In this document: one piece after another, positions 55,031 through 64,000 of the stretch
Numbering within the stretch: position 1 is the first letter of the stretch
Layout: every line of letters begins with the position of its first letter
NCBI RefSeq assembly: GCF_013031355.1
Contig: NZ_WPZO01000001.1
Location: forward strand, 558,001-622,000
DNA length: 64,000 nt
Reading direction: 5' to 3'
Origin: Ruegeria arenilitoris
GTDB taxonomy: Bacteria > Pseudomonadota > Alphaproteobacteria > Rhodobacterales > Rhodobacteraceae
Position numbers and translations under genes: made by a program
Notes under the pieces: generated by a model
The model's database searches: none
What the model was told of the DNA's origin: nothing
The model's input: the letters and a program-made list of their open reading frames with translations, nothing else

Positions 55031-55636
55031 ATGAGCTGGTTCATTCGATTCAACAAACCATTCGACGTGCTGCCGCAGTTTACCGACCGCGCCAATGCGG
55101 AGTCACCGCGCAGCACTTTGTCGGACTACATCGACCTGCCCGGCGTCTATCCGGCCGGTCGGCTGGACCGCGACAGCGAGGGGCTGATGCTGCTGACCGA
55201 CAACGGGCGTCTGCAGGCACAGATTTCTGATCCCAAGCATAAAATGCCCAAAACCTATTGGGTACAGGTTGAAGGCCTGCCGGATGCAGCCGCGCTGAAA
55301 ACCCTGCGAGACGGGGTTGAGTTGAAAGACGGCAAGACGCGCCCGGCCAAGGCGCGATTGATGGATGAACCTGAGGGGTTGTGGCCACGCACACCTCCGA
55401 TCCGGGAGCGCCAGACAGTGCCCGATTGCTGGATCGAACTGACACTGCGCGAAGGTCGCAACCGTCAGGTGCGGCGGATGACGGCAGCTGTGGGCCACCC
55501 GACACTGCGCCTGATCCGTGCCCGGATCGGCGACTGGTCGCTTGAGGGGCTGGAGCCCGGCCAATGGGACAGCCTGCCCGCACCGGCGCTGAACTCCGCC
55601 CCACAGCGAAAACGGGATCGCCGCCCACGCCGGTGA
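55031..55636 (+). CDS. rluE: RluE-type 23S rRNA pseudouridine synthase
   Basis: 201 aa starting at ATG 55031, where GGAGG lies just upstream; ATG 55019 is an alternative. It belongs to the RsuA/RluB/E/F family without an S4 domain: [11 protein letters not shown], catalytic [16 protein letters not shown] with the conserved Asp, [34 protein letters not shown]. RluE modifies U2457 of 23S rRNA. It ends in a basic tail ([10 protein letters not shown]). Confidence 0.9.
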   Translation: MSWFIRFNKPFDVLPQFTDRANAESPRSTLSDYIDLPGVYPAGRLDRDSEGLMLLTDNGRLQAQISDPKHKMPKTYWVQVEGLPDAAALKTLRDGVELKDGKTRPAKARLMDEPEGLWPRTPPIRERQTVPDCWIELTLREGRNRQVRRMTAAVGHPTLRLIRARIGDWSLEGLEPGQWDSLPAPALNSAPQRKRDRRPRR

Positions 55637-55667
55637 CAAAAACCGCGTGTTGTGATACACTTACGGA

Positions 55668-56093
55668 ATGAAAGTCACACCGGACATACCCGCGCCCGCC
55701 GGAGTTCTCGAGGCCGCGCTCTACGTCGATGACCTGGACGCGGCAGAGCGGTTCTATGGCGAAATCCTGGCGTTGAAGAAAATTCAACGCGTGGCGGACC
55801 GGCACGTGTTCTTCCGTGTCGGCAGCTCGGTCTTGTTGCTGTTCAACGCGGATGAAACCGAGAGACCGCCCGGAAACCCTGACCTTCCGGTCCCACCCCA
55901 TGGCGCGCGCGGCCCCGGCCATGTCTGCCTGATCCTGACGCGCGACGAGATCGATGTGATGCGCAAGCATCTGCTGGACTGGAACGTTCCGGTGGATGCC
56001 GAGTTCGACTGGCCCGGTGGTGCACGCTCACTTTATGTGCGCGACCCGTCCGGCAATTCCGTCGAGTTTGCCGAGGGTCATCTGTGGGATTGA
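55668..56093 (+). CDS. VOC-family (glyoxalase/dioxygenase-like) protein
   Basis: 141 aa. It has two beta-alpha-beta-beta-beta modules: GVLEAALYVDDLDAAERFYGEIL and GHVCLILTRDEIDVMRKHLLD. The ending SLYVRDPSGNSVEFAEGHLW supplies the usual metal-binding Glu. The His of the second module is in GPGHVCL. It may be a lactoylglutathione lyase-like or antibiotic-binding enzyme; the substrate is unknown. It lies 31 nt after rluE, probably in the same transcript. Confidence 0.85.
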   Translation: MKVTPDIPAPAGVLEAALYVDDLDAAERFYGEILALKKIQRVADRHVFFRVGSSVLLLFNADETERPPGNPDLPVPPHGARGPGHVCLILTRDEIDVMRKHLLDWNVPVDAEFDWPGGARSLYVRDPSGNSVEFAEGHLWD

Positions 56094-56097
56094 CGCG

Positions 56098-56400
56098 TCA
56101 CCGCAGAGGTTGCTTTTCCCCACCAACAACGCGGTAGATATCGCTTGAGACGACGCCGACCTCGGCCAAAACAGCCTGAAACGCCGCCATGTGCGGCGCC
56201 GAAAAATGAGCCTCTAACGAGGCCTGGTCCTGCCATTCCTCATAGACGCGAAACCGTGTGGGCTGCCCCAGAATCCGGCTGAACTCGTAAACCAGACAGC
56301 CGGGTTCCTTCACCGTTTCCGCCACCATTGCCTGCGCCGCTTTGGCTGCTTTTTCAACGCCTTCGGGCGAAACTTCAACTGTTCCCGTCACGATCAGCAT
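56098..56400 (-). CDS. antibiotic biosynthesis monooxygenase (ABM)-domain protein
   Basis: 100 aa. The dimeric alpha-beta ABM fold is shown by MLIVTGTVEVSPEGVEKAAK, GCLVYEFSRI, FRVYEEWQDQASLEAHFSAPHM. This matches YgiN-like quinol monooxygenases or heme-degrading relatives. It overlaps the GNAT gene by 7 nt and is last in an alkA-esterase-GNAT-ABM operon. Confidence 0.88.
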   Translation of the reverse strand: MLIVTGTVEVSPEGVEKAAKAAQAMVAETVKEPGCLVYEFSRILGQPTRFRVYEEWQDQASLEAHFSAPHMAAFQAVLAEVGVVSSDIYRVVGGEKQPLR

Positions 56401-56897
56401 AGGGCGTCCTTTCTCAGGTCTAACCGTTTGGTGATTCTGTCGACCGGTCGCCCATCCCGCAGCGGAACGCCATAGGCGACCGAGTAGTCGCGGAACCCCA
56501 TCTTGTCGTAATAGCTCAGCCCCATTCCGTTATCGGCGCGAATGGTAGCGCTGATTGCGTTCAGCCCGACCCCGGCGGCGTATTTGGCGGTCTCCGCGAA
56601 CAGCGCTCGCCCGGCCCCTTTCAGAACCGGAGCGCGACGGGTGAAGGTTGCGATGTCGGCGCAATCTTCGGGCAGCGCGTCATGCGCCCCCAGCCATTGG
56701 AACCCCGCCACGTCGCCCTGTTCGTCCAGGGCGACGTGGCAGCAAATTCTGTCCGCCCCGCCCAGATAACTTTGCGCAAACAGGGCCTCGGAAAACGGGA
56801 TTTCAAACGCGGTCGAGCCTCCGATCTCGATGATATCATTGAGGAGGCGGCAGGCCGCGCTGACATCCTCGGGCATCATGGGGCGGACCGCAATCAT
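56394..56897 (-). CDS. GNAT-family N-acetyltransferase
   Basis: 167 aa. GNAT motif A/B features are VAGFQWLGAHDALP, RAPVLKGAGRALFAETAKYAAG (an acetyl-CoA loop variant) and NGMGLSYYDKMGFRDYSVAY. It resembles phosphinothricin/methionine-sulfoximine acetyltransferase-like proteins at the C-terminal YYDKMGF. The substrate is undetermined. The start lies 2 nt past the esterase stop, so the genes are coupled. Confidence 0.85.
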   Translation of the reverse strand: MIAVRPMMPEDVSAACRLLNDIIEIGGSTAFEIPFSEALFAQSYLGGADRICCHVALDEQGDVAGFQWLGAHDALPEDCADIATFTRRAPVLKGAGRALFAETAKYAAGVGLNAISATIRADNGMGLSYYDKMGFRDYSVAYGVPLRDGRPVDRITKRLDLRKDALC

Positions 56898-56899
56898 GG

Positions 56900-57565
56900 C
56901 TACAGGCTCAGCTTGTCGCGCATGAAGGCCAGCGCGACGCTCAGGCCGTCAGGTGCAATACCGTGGCCGGTGCCCTTCATCACATGGGCGTAGATTTCTT
57001 TGAAATCCGCCGCTTGCAGGGCTTCGGCCGCCTCGGGCAGCGATTGCGGCGGCACAACATCGTCGGAATCCCCGTGCACCAGCAAGATCGGCATCCGGCT
57101 GACGGTTTCATCAGGCAGCAGATCGGGTTCCAGCAAGCGGCCCGAGAAGGCCACGATCCCGGCTACCGGATCCTCGCGCCGTGGGGCGACATGCAAGCTC
57201 ATCATCGTGCCCTGCGAGAATCCGAACAGCACAACCTGCTCGGGCAGCACGTCTTCGTCCACCATCAGCGCGTCGAGGAATGCGTTGAAATCATCGGCGG
57301 CCATTTCCATGCCGCGCCGCGATTCCTCTTCGGACGAGCCGTCGATCCACGGGATCGGGAACCATTGATAGCCGTTTGGCATTCCGGGGATCTGCTCGGG
57401 CGCGTCGGGGGCCACGAACAGCGTATCCGGCAGGTGTTCACCCAGCGGATCAGCCAGACCCAGCAAATCGGCACCATTGGCCCCATAGCCGTGCACGAAC
57501 ACCACGACCGAGCGTGTGTCGCCCGAAACCGGCTCTTTTCGGAGCGCATTCAAAACCCGTGTCAT
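56900..57565 (-). CDS. phospholipase/carboxylesterase (YpfH-like)
   Basis: 221 aa from ATG 57565, overlapping the alkA-like gene stop (ATGA). It is a serine esterase of the acyl-protein-thioesterase-like group: VVVFVHGYGANGADL, the nucleophile elbow LFGFSQGTMM, Asp in LVHGDSDDVVPP and His in KGTGHGIAPDG. It is cytoplasmic. Preferred substrates are short-chain esters. Confidence 0.92.
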   Translation of the reverse strand: MTRVLNALRKEPVSGDTRSVVVFVHGYGANGADLLGLADPLGEHLPDTLFVAPDAPEQIPGMPNGYQWFPIPWIDGSSEEESRRGMEMAADDFNAFLDALMVDEDVLPEQVVLFGFSQGTMMSLHVAPRREDPVAGIVAFSGRLLEPDLLPDETVSRMPILLVHGDSDDVVPPQSLPEAAEALQAADFKEIYAHVMKGTGHGIAPDGLSVALAFMRDKLSL

Positions 57566-58194
57566 CTGATCCCTTCTCGTTCTTTGGCCACCCGGTAATA
57601 GGCCCACAACACACGTGCCGCAACCGACCGCCAAGGTGACCAGGCCTCGGCCATCTGTCGCAGTTCCTTATCGGTGGGGCGCTTGGGCAAGTCATAGAGA
57701 ATCCGAGCGGCCTCTTGCAGCGCCAGATCGCCCGGTGCGATCACGTCGGCGCGACCCAGTGAGAACATGGCGTAGATCTCAGCGGTCCAGACGCCGATAC
57801 CCGGAACCTCGGTCAATGTCGCAACGACATCCGCGTTAGGAGCATCGCGCAATGCCCTGTAATCAATACGTGCTTCGGCCAGCGCGCGGGCGTATCGGAT
57901 TTTCTGGCGGCTCAGCCCCACGGCGCGCAGATCGTCATCGGTAGCCCACATGATCTTGCGCGGTCCGGTAAGCTTGGCGTCCTGCAGCCGTTTCCAGATC
58001 GCATTGGCCGAGGCCACGCTGACTTGCTGGCTGACAATCGCACTTAGCAGCTGCGCAAATCCATCCGGACGGCGACGCAAGGGCAATGGCCCGGTTTGGT
58101 CCATCGCATAAGCCATGCGCGGACACGTTTCGGCCAGCCACGCGGCCCCTTCCGACACACATTTGTTGGTTTCGATGATACGTCCTACGGACAT
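57562..58194 (-). CDS. AlkA-like DNA-3-methyladenine glycosylase
   Basis: 210 aa. An HhH-GPD fold with LLSAIVSQQVSVASANAIW, the helix-hairpin-helix LTEVPGIGVWTAEIYAMF and the catalytic Asp in ADVIAPGDLALQ. There is no FeS cluster and no N-terminal AlkA domain. It removes alkylated purines in base-excision repair. It heads a four-gene operon divergent from the MFS gene. Confidence 0.92.
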   Translation of the reverse strand: MSVGRIIETNKCVSEGAAWLAETCPRMAYAMDQTGPLPLRRRPDGFAQLLSAIVSQQVSVASANAIWKRLQDAKLTGPRKIMWATDDDLRAVGLSRQKIRYARALAEARIDYRALRDAPNADVVATLTEVPGIGVWTAEIYAMFSLGRADVIAPGDLALQEAARILYDLPKRPTDKELRQMAEAWSPWRSVAARVLWAYYRVAKEREGIR

Positions 58195-58290
58195 GCGCGC
58201 TCCGGGCTGATGATCACGTGCACGTTAGGCTGCTTTGCCGCATATGCAACCCGCTTGTGCGGCCGAGTTTTCGCGGATACCCATAGGCGC

Positions 58291-59517
58291 ATGACACTGA
58301 CCGCCACCACCCCGGACAACAGCCAGGCCAAACGCAACGTCGCCGTTTTGGTGGCAGCGCAGGCCATTCTGGGGTCGCAGATGCCGATGATCTTCATCGT
58401 TGGCGGGCTTGCAGGTCAGTCTCTGGCAACCAATCCCTGTCTGGCCACCCTGCCCATTTCTCTGATCGTTCTGGGCTCGATGTTAGCAGCCACGCCCGTT
58501 TCGGCGATCATGCAACGCTGCGGGCGGCGTGCCGGTTTTCTGGTTGGTGCCACCGCAGGTGCCTGCGGCGGTTTCGTAGGTGCATATGGGCTGTATCTTG
58601 GCTCGTTCCCGATCTTCCTGCTGGGCAGCCTTCTGACCGGCATTTACATGAGCGCTCACGGTTTCTATCGGTTCGCCGCCGCGGATACTGCATCGGATGC
58701 GTTCCGCCCGAAGGCGATCTCTTACGTTATGGCAGGCGGTCTGGCCGCGGCCATCATCGGGCCGCAGATCGTCAAGCTGACCTCGACCGCTTATGTAATC
58801 CCATTTCTTGGCACCTACATGGCGGTGATCGCGTTGAATGTTTTTGGTTCGGCGCTGTTCTTTTTCCTCGACATTCCCACGCCCGAGAAGCCTAAGGCTG
58901 ACGCGCCTCAAGGGCGGTCCCGGCTAGAGATGCTGAAGACCCCGCGCATTGCCGTGGCCATCATCTGCGCAATGGTGTCCTACGCACTGATGAACCTTGT
59001 GATGACCTCGACCCCGCTAGCGGTTGTGGGCTGCGGGTTCAGCGCAAATGACGCGGCCGACGTGGTCACCAGCCACGTGCTGGCAATGTATGTACCCAGC
59101 TTTTTCACCGGCCAACTCATCGCGCGTTTTGGGGTCGAGAAAATCGTCGCCCTCGGCCTTGCCATTCTGGCTGGCGCGGGCGTGGTTGCCCTACAGGGCG
59201 TCGAGTTGGGCAATTTCTTCGTCGCCCTGATCCTGCTGGGGGTCGGCTGGAACTTTGGTTTCATCGGCGCGACCACAATGCTGGCCTCCTCACATGACGT
59301 AAGCGAACGCGGGCGGATGCAGGGCTTGAACGATCTGCTGGTGTTTGGTGGCGTGACGCTTGCGTCGCTGGCATCGGGCGGGCTGATGAACTGCTCGGGC
59401 GGCTCGGCGGTCGAGGGCTGGACGGCAGTGAACCTTGCCATGATCCCGCTGCTGACACTGGCGGGCGGCGCGCTGCTGTGGCTGGTGCTGAAACCGTCCG
59501 AGGCGGAAACGGTATAG
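58291..59517 (+). CDS. MFS transporter (YnfM-like or drug-efflux type)
   Basis: 408 aa from ATG 58291; the in-frame upstream part is not hydrophobic and overlaps the alkA-like gene region. It has twelve hydrophobic helices, with the loop 2-3 motif reduced to QRCGRRAGFL. Helices contain many glycines (GATAGACGGFVGAYG, GVGWNFGFIGATTM). The FGVEKIV loop is in the second half. The substrate is unknown. It converges with the squalene/phytoene-synthase-like gene with a 3-nt gap. Confidence 0.88.
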   Translation: MTLTATTPDNSQAKRNVAVLVAAQAILGSQMPMIFIVGGLAGQSLATNPCLATLPISLIVLGSMLAATPVSAIMQRCGRRAGFLVGATAGACGGFVGAYGLYLGSFPIFLLGSLLTGIYMSAHGFYRFAAADTASDAFRPKAISYVMAGGLAAAIIGPQIVKLTSTAYVIPFLGTYMAVIALNVFGSALFFFLDIPTPEKPKADAPQGRSRLEMLKTPRIAVAIICAMVSYALMNLVMTSTPLAVVGCGFSANDAADVVTSHVLAMYVPSFFTGQLIARFGVEKIVALGLAILAGAGVVALQGVELGNFFVALILLGVGWNFGFIGATTMLASSHDVSERGRMQGLNDLLVFGGVTLASLASGGLMNCSGGSAVEGWTAVNLAMIPLLTLAGGALLWLVLKPSEAETV

Positions 59518-59520
59518 GGC

Positions 59521-60303
59521 CTACCAGCGCCCGCTGGCCACGGTCCACATAAGCGACAGCCTGCGGCGAATTTCACCCTGTGCCAAATCCCCGGAGGCCA
59601 CACGATCCGGGCGTGCCACGGCCTGCCGCAGAACCCATTCCGCCTGCCACCCGGCGTACAGCGCAGGTCGGGCTTCAGTCGAAACACCGGACGCTTTGGA
59701 ACGCGCCTGCCGAAGCCGGTCCAGCGCCTTCTGCGCTAGGACCTGAACCCCATCGGGCGTGCCGTCCAGCAAAGGGATACGGCCCCGCGCTTCAAGATCG
59801 GGAATGGCCCGCAACCAGTTCGCCACGCCGACGCCATAGCCGAAGTCGCGCAGAGCGTCCTCATCCGCCGCACCTAATACCTGCGCCGACGCAACCATCA
59901 GAGAGCCAGCGGAGTGATTGATATAGGCGTCGAAATGCGCCTCATCCTCGAACGGATCTCGGTAGATATCCCAGCGCCTTATGGCCACATATTCATCCAA
60001 CATGGCGGCCAGATGTGGCGACAGAACCTGCGCCAGAGGCGTCACAACCTCGTGCCTGCGCACGGGCTTACCCTCGGCAATCTCCTGCAACGCATCGCGC
60101 CACCATTGCAGCCGCATCTCGGCGATCATCGCTTCCTGAGTAACCCAAGGTGCGCGCGCGACCTCGACATTCAACGCATAAAGCGGAAACAACAGCGGCC
60201 GTGCGGCAACGGGCGCCGCCATCACCGCCATGAACCGGTCGGGATCGGCGCGATGCACCAGTTCCGCGCAGGCCTTAACGTTGTCGTCGAAGTCCACGGT
60301 CAC
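59521..60303 (-). CDS. squalene/phytoene synthase-family protein (NDUFAF6-like)
   Basis: 260 aa from GTG 60303, overlapping the cimA stop (GTGA). The frame runs further upstream but only within cimA. It is a helical SQS/PSY fold (PLLFPLYALNVEVARAPWVTQE, EMRLQWWRDALQEI, YGVGVANWLRAIPDL). The aspartate-rich catalytic motifs (DxxxD) of true synthases are not obvious, as in the mitochondrial complex I assembly homologue NDUFAF6. An assembly or lipid-binding role is therefore as likely as prenyl condensation. Confidence 0.8.
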   Translation of the reverse strand: MTVDFDDNVKACAELVHRADPDRFMAVMAAPVAARPLLFPLYALNVEVARAPWVTQEAMIAEMRLQWWRDALQEIAEGKPVRRHEVVTPLAQVLSPHLAAMLDEYVAIRRWDIYRDPFEDEAHFDAYINHSAGSLMVASAQVLGAADEDALRDFGYGVGVANWLRAIPDLEARGRIPLLDGTPDGVQVLAQKALDRLRQARSKASGVSTEARPALYAGWQAEWVLRQAVARPDRVASGDLAQGEIRRRLSLMWTVASGRW

Positions 60304-61933
60304 TCGGCCACCGCCGTCTGCGACCCGCAATCGCGCACCAGTTTCCACTGGATCGCATCCAGCAGCGCCTCGAACGAGGCGTCGACTATGTTCGCACTGA
60401 CGCCCACGGTAGACCACCGCCGCCCCTGCCCGTCTTCGCTGTCGATGATCACGCGGGTTACCGCCTCGGTCCCGCCCTGAGTGATACGCACCTTGAAGTC
60501 GACCAGCTTCATATCGGCCAAAATCTGTGAGTACTGCCCCAGATCCTTCGAAAGCGCCTTGGCCAGCGCGTTCACCGGCCCCCGGTCGCTGCCGTTTTCA
60601 TCCATGGACTCACTGACCGAGAGCTTCTTTTCCCCGTCGACTTTCACGACAACCACGGCTTCGGACAGGCTGACCATCTTGTTGTACTTGTTCTTGCGTC
60701 GCTCAACGGTGACCTTGTAGCGCTTGACCTCGAAGAACTCGGGCAATTGCTCCAGTTCATCGCGCGCCAACAGTTCAAAGCTGGCCTGAGCGGTGTCATA
60801 GGAATACCCCTCGGCCTCACGCTGCTTGATCCGGTCCAGAATGCGCCCCAATGCCGGGTCGCCCTTTTCGACGACCAGACCAGCCTCGGTCAGGCGTTTG
60901 CGCAGGTTCGACTGCCCCGCCTGGTTCGACATCGGAATGATCCGCGCATTCCCGACCGCGCCCGGCTCGACATGTTCATACGTCGACGGGTCCTTAAGGA
61001 TCGCGCTGGCGTGCAGCCCCGCCTTATGCGCAAAGGCCGAAGCACCAACATAAGCCGATTGCTTGCTGGGCACCCGGTTCAGGATATCGTCCAGCATCCG
61101 GCTGATGCGCGTCAGACCACCCAAGGCCTGCAAAGTGACACCTGTTTCAAAGCCCGACGCATAGGGTTCCTTCAACAGCAACGTCGGGATCAGCGCCGTC
61201 AGATTGGCATTGCCGCAACGCTCGCCCAACCCGTTCAACGTGCCCTGGATTTGCCGCGCCCCGGCGTCCACGGCTGCCAGAGAACAGGCCACCGCGTTCT
61301 CGGTATCGTTATGGGTGTGAATACCCAACCGATCCCCGGGCAGCCCCGCAGCAATCACCTCGGACACAATGCGCGAAACCTCAGCCGGCAGCGCGCCGCC
61401 ATTGGTGTCACACAGCACAACCCAGCGTGCGCCAGCGTCCAGAGCGGCTCGACACACCTCAACCGAATAGCCCGGGTTGTCCTTGTAACCGTCAAAGAAA
61501 TGCTCGGCATCAAACAACGCCTCACGCCCCTGCGCCACGATGTGCGCTACCGAGGCCCGGACATTCTCGACATTCTCTTCCAGCGTAATCCCCAGCGCAT
61601 GGGTGACGTGGTAATCGTGCGATTTGCCGACCAGACACACCGCCTGCGTCCCCGCATTCATCACGGCGGCCAGAACATCGTCATTCTCGGCCGACCGACC
61701 CGACCGCTTGGTCATGCCAAACGCGGTCAGACGGGCGGACGTCTTGGGCGCAACGTCGAAAAACGCGCTGTCCGTCGGGTTCGCCCCGGGCCAGCCGCCT
61801 TCAATATAGTCCACGCCCAACTCGTCCAGAGCCTGCGCGATTTGAACTTTTTCGGCGGTCGAAAACTGGACGCCCTGCGTCTGCTGCCCGTCGCGCAGGG
61901 TCGTGTCGTAGAGGTAAAGGCGTTCCTTTGACA

Positions 61934-61934
<1 letters not shown>
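60300..61934 (-). CDS. cimA: citramalate synthase CimA
   Basis: 544 aa from ATG 61934 (AGGAAG ribosome site); a GTG one codon earlier is less likely. A LeuA-like TIM barrel has LYDTTLRDGQQTQGVQF, YIEGGWPGANPTD, LCDTNGGALP, GIHTHNDTENAVA and a C-terminal allosteric domain (RVIIDSEDGQGRRWSTVGVS). The order and GWPGANP motif separate CimA from isopropylmalate and homocitrate synthases. It condenses pyruvate and acetyl-CoA for a threonine-independent isoleucine route. Its start overlaps the cysS stop by 1 nt. Confidence 0.93.
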
Positions 61935-63379
<1,445 letters not shown>

Positions 63380-63643
63380 CGGTCGGCTCCTAAAGACAGC
63401 GTGGCTTCTCGCGTTGGCGCGGGCTTAGCAACTTGTCTCAGGGATGAAAACGAAAGAAACCGGCCCGCTTGATAAATCAGCAGGTAATGCAGCAGATAAT
63501 GATGCAGGTCATCCGGTTCATACTGTCCCAGTAGCACGCAGACCGCCATGCGCCAAGCCCCGAGTGCCACCCTGTGCGTCGCCGATTGACATTCCCGAAC
63601 GCCTCTGGCCCTGTCAGCGCAAGACACCAGACGGAGGCGTGCC

Positions 63644-64000
63644 ATGAAATTGTCGCAGCGTATCACTCATCTGACCGAAGGCGGCAGTGACGGCTGGGAT
63701 GTGTTCTATCGGGCCCGCCGGATGATCAGCGACGGTTACGCGGTGACCGAACTGACGATCGGCGAACATGACATCCGCACCGATGCGTCGATTCTTGAGG
63801 CGATGGACCTGTCCGCCCGGCAAGGCCACACCGGCTATGCGATGGTCCCCGGTACCGATCTGCTGCGAGACACCGTGGCCGCCCGGTTGCAGGCACATAC
63901 CGGAGTGCCCACCACGCGCAACAACGTATTGATTACGCCTGGCGGACAATCGGCCTTGTTTGCGGCCCATGTCGCGGTGTGTGATCCTGGTGATGTGGGA
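63644..64000 (+). CDS. class I/II aminotransferase, 3'-truncated by window edge
   Basis: 119 codons are visible from ATG 63644 (GGAGG ribosome site); the frame is still open at the end. The N-terminal part of a fold-type I PLP aminotransferase is clear: ELTIGEHDIRTDASILEAMD, GHTGYAMVPGTDLLRDTVA and NNVLITPGGQSALFAA (the phosphate-binding start of the large domain). The catalytic Lys is beyond the window. The substrate cannot be decided. Confidence 0.88.
   Translation, partial: MKLSQRITHLTEGGSDGWDVFYRARRMISDGYAVTELTIGEHDIRTDASILEAMDLSARQGHTGYAMVPGTDLLRDTVAARLQAHTGVPTTRNNVLITPGGQSALFAAHVAVCDPGDVG

Overview
This window is chromosomal DNA from an alphaproteobacterium of the order Rhodobacterales, most likely the marine Roseobacter group (Ruegeria/Phaeobacter-like). 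The evidence is the moderately high G+C content, tightly packed and often overlapping genes, a CckA-type hybrid kinase with a CtrA-type site (TTAA-N7-TTAA) upstream, a recA promoter carrying the alphaproteobacterial SOS box (GTTC-N7-GTTC), and an unlinked methionine-synthase set (pterin-binding methyltransferase, MetF-like reductase and a RACo/RamA-like activator). The species cannot be named from the window alone. I see no prophage, insertion sequence, CRISPR array or rRNA operon. The first and last genes are cut by the window edges.

Layout. 0-7 kb: a truncated alpha/beta hydrolase, a small hypothetical gene, a tandem-HD protein, a 43-aa membrane microprotein, an SMR efflux protein, typA, a secreted Gly/Asn/Asp-rich repeat protein and a transglutaminase-like cysteine peptidase. 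7-17 kb: housekeeping and information genes, namely alaS with a coupled DUF1330 gene, recA, a sulfotransferase-like gene, cckA, an RsmB-type methyltransferase and guaB. 17-23.5 kb: RACo, a SAM methyltransferase, tRNA-Gly(CCC), ppk2, then an operon of a PF13769-like protein, a MetF-like protein and a methyl-THF:corrinoid methyltransferase. 23.7-31 kb: ppx-rlmE, a small hypothetical gene, an octaheme cytochrome coupled to a YihY/BrkB membrane protein, an AI-2E family exporter and a histone-deacetylase-like enzyme.

31-42 kb is the most system-like accessory block. It holds MoxR, DUF58, DUF4381, BatA, BatB-TPR and BatD with 4-nt overlaps, then a convergent Crp/Fnr regulator. Divergent from that regulator lie a secreted Cys-type sulfatase, a secreted HAD phosphatase and a cardiolipin synthase. 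A perfect 12-bp palindrome lies between the regulator and the sulfatase. 42-53 kb: a small K+ channel, an AttE/F/G/H-like ABC exporter with a secreted CrtC/AttH-like protein, a TAXI TRAP transporter with a UspA partner, and a BCCT transporter translationally coupled to a 30-aa membrane microprotein. 53-64 kb: tRNA-Leu(CAA), a YqaA-like protein, dsbB, an HNH nuclease, an RluE-like pseudouridine synthase, a VOC protein, an alkA/esterase/GNAT/monooxygenase operon, an MFS transporter, the cysS-cimA-squalene/phytoene-synthase-like operon and the start of an aminotransferase.

The most noteworthy observations are: the Crp-sulfatase-HAD-MoxR/Bat block with its operator; matching poly-arginine C-termini on two unlinked proteins of the cobalamin methyl-transfer pathway; the CtrA site in front of cckA; two microproteins too short for routine gene calling; and three convergent gene pairs whose stop codons share the same TTAG tetranucleotide. 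Families were assigned by reading motifs by eye, without database searches.
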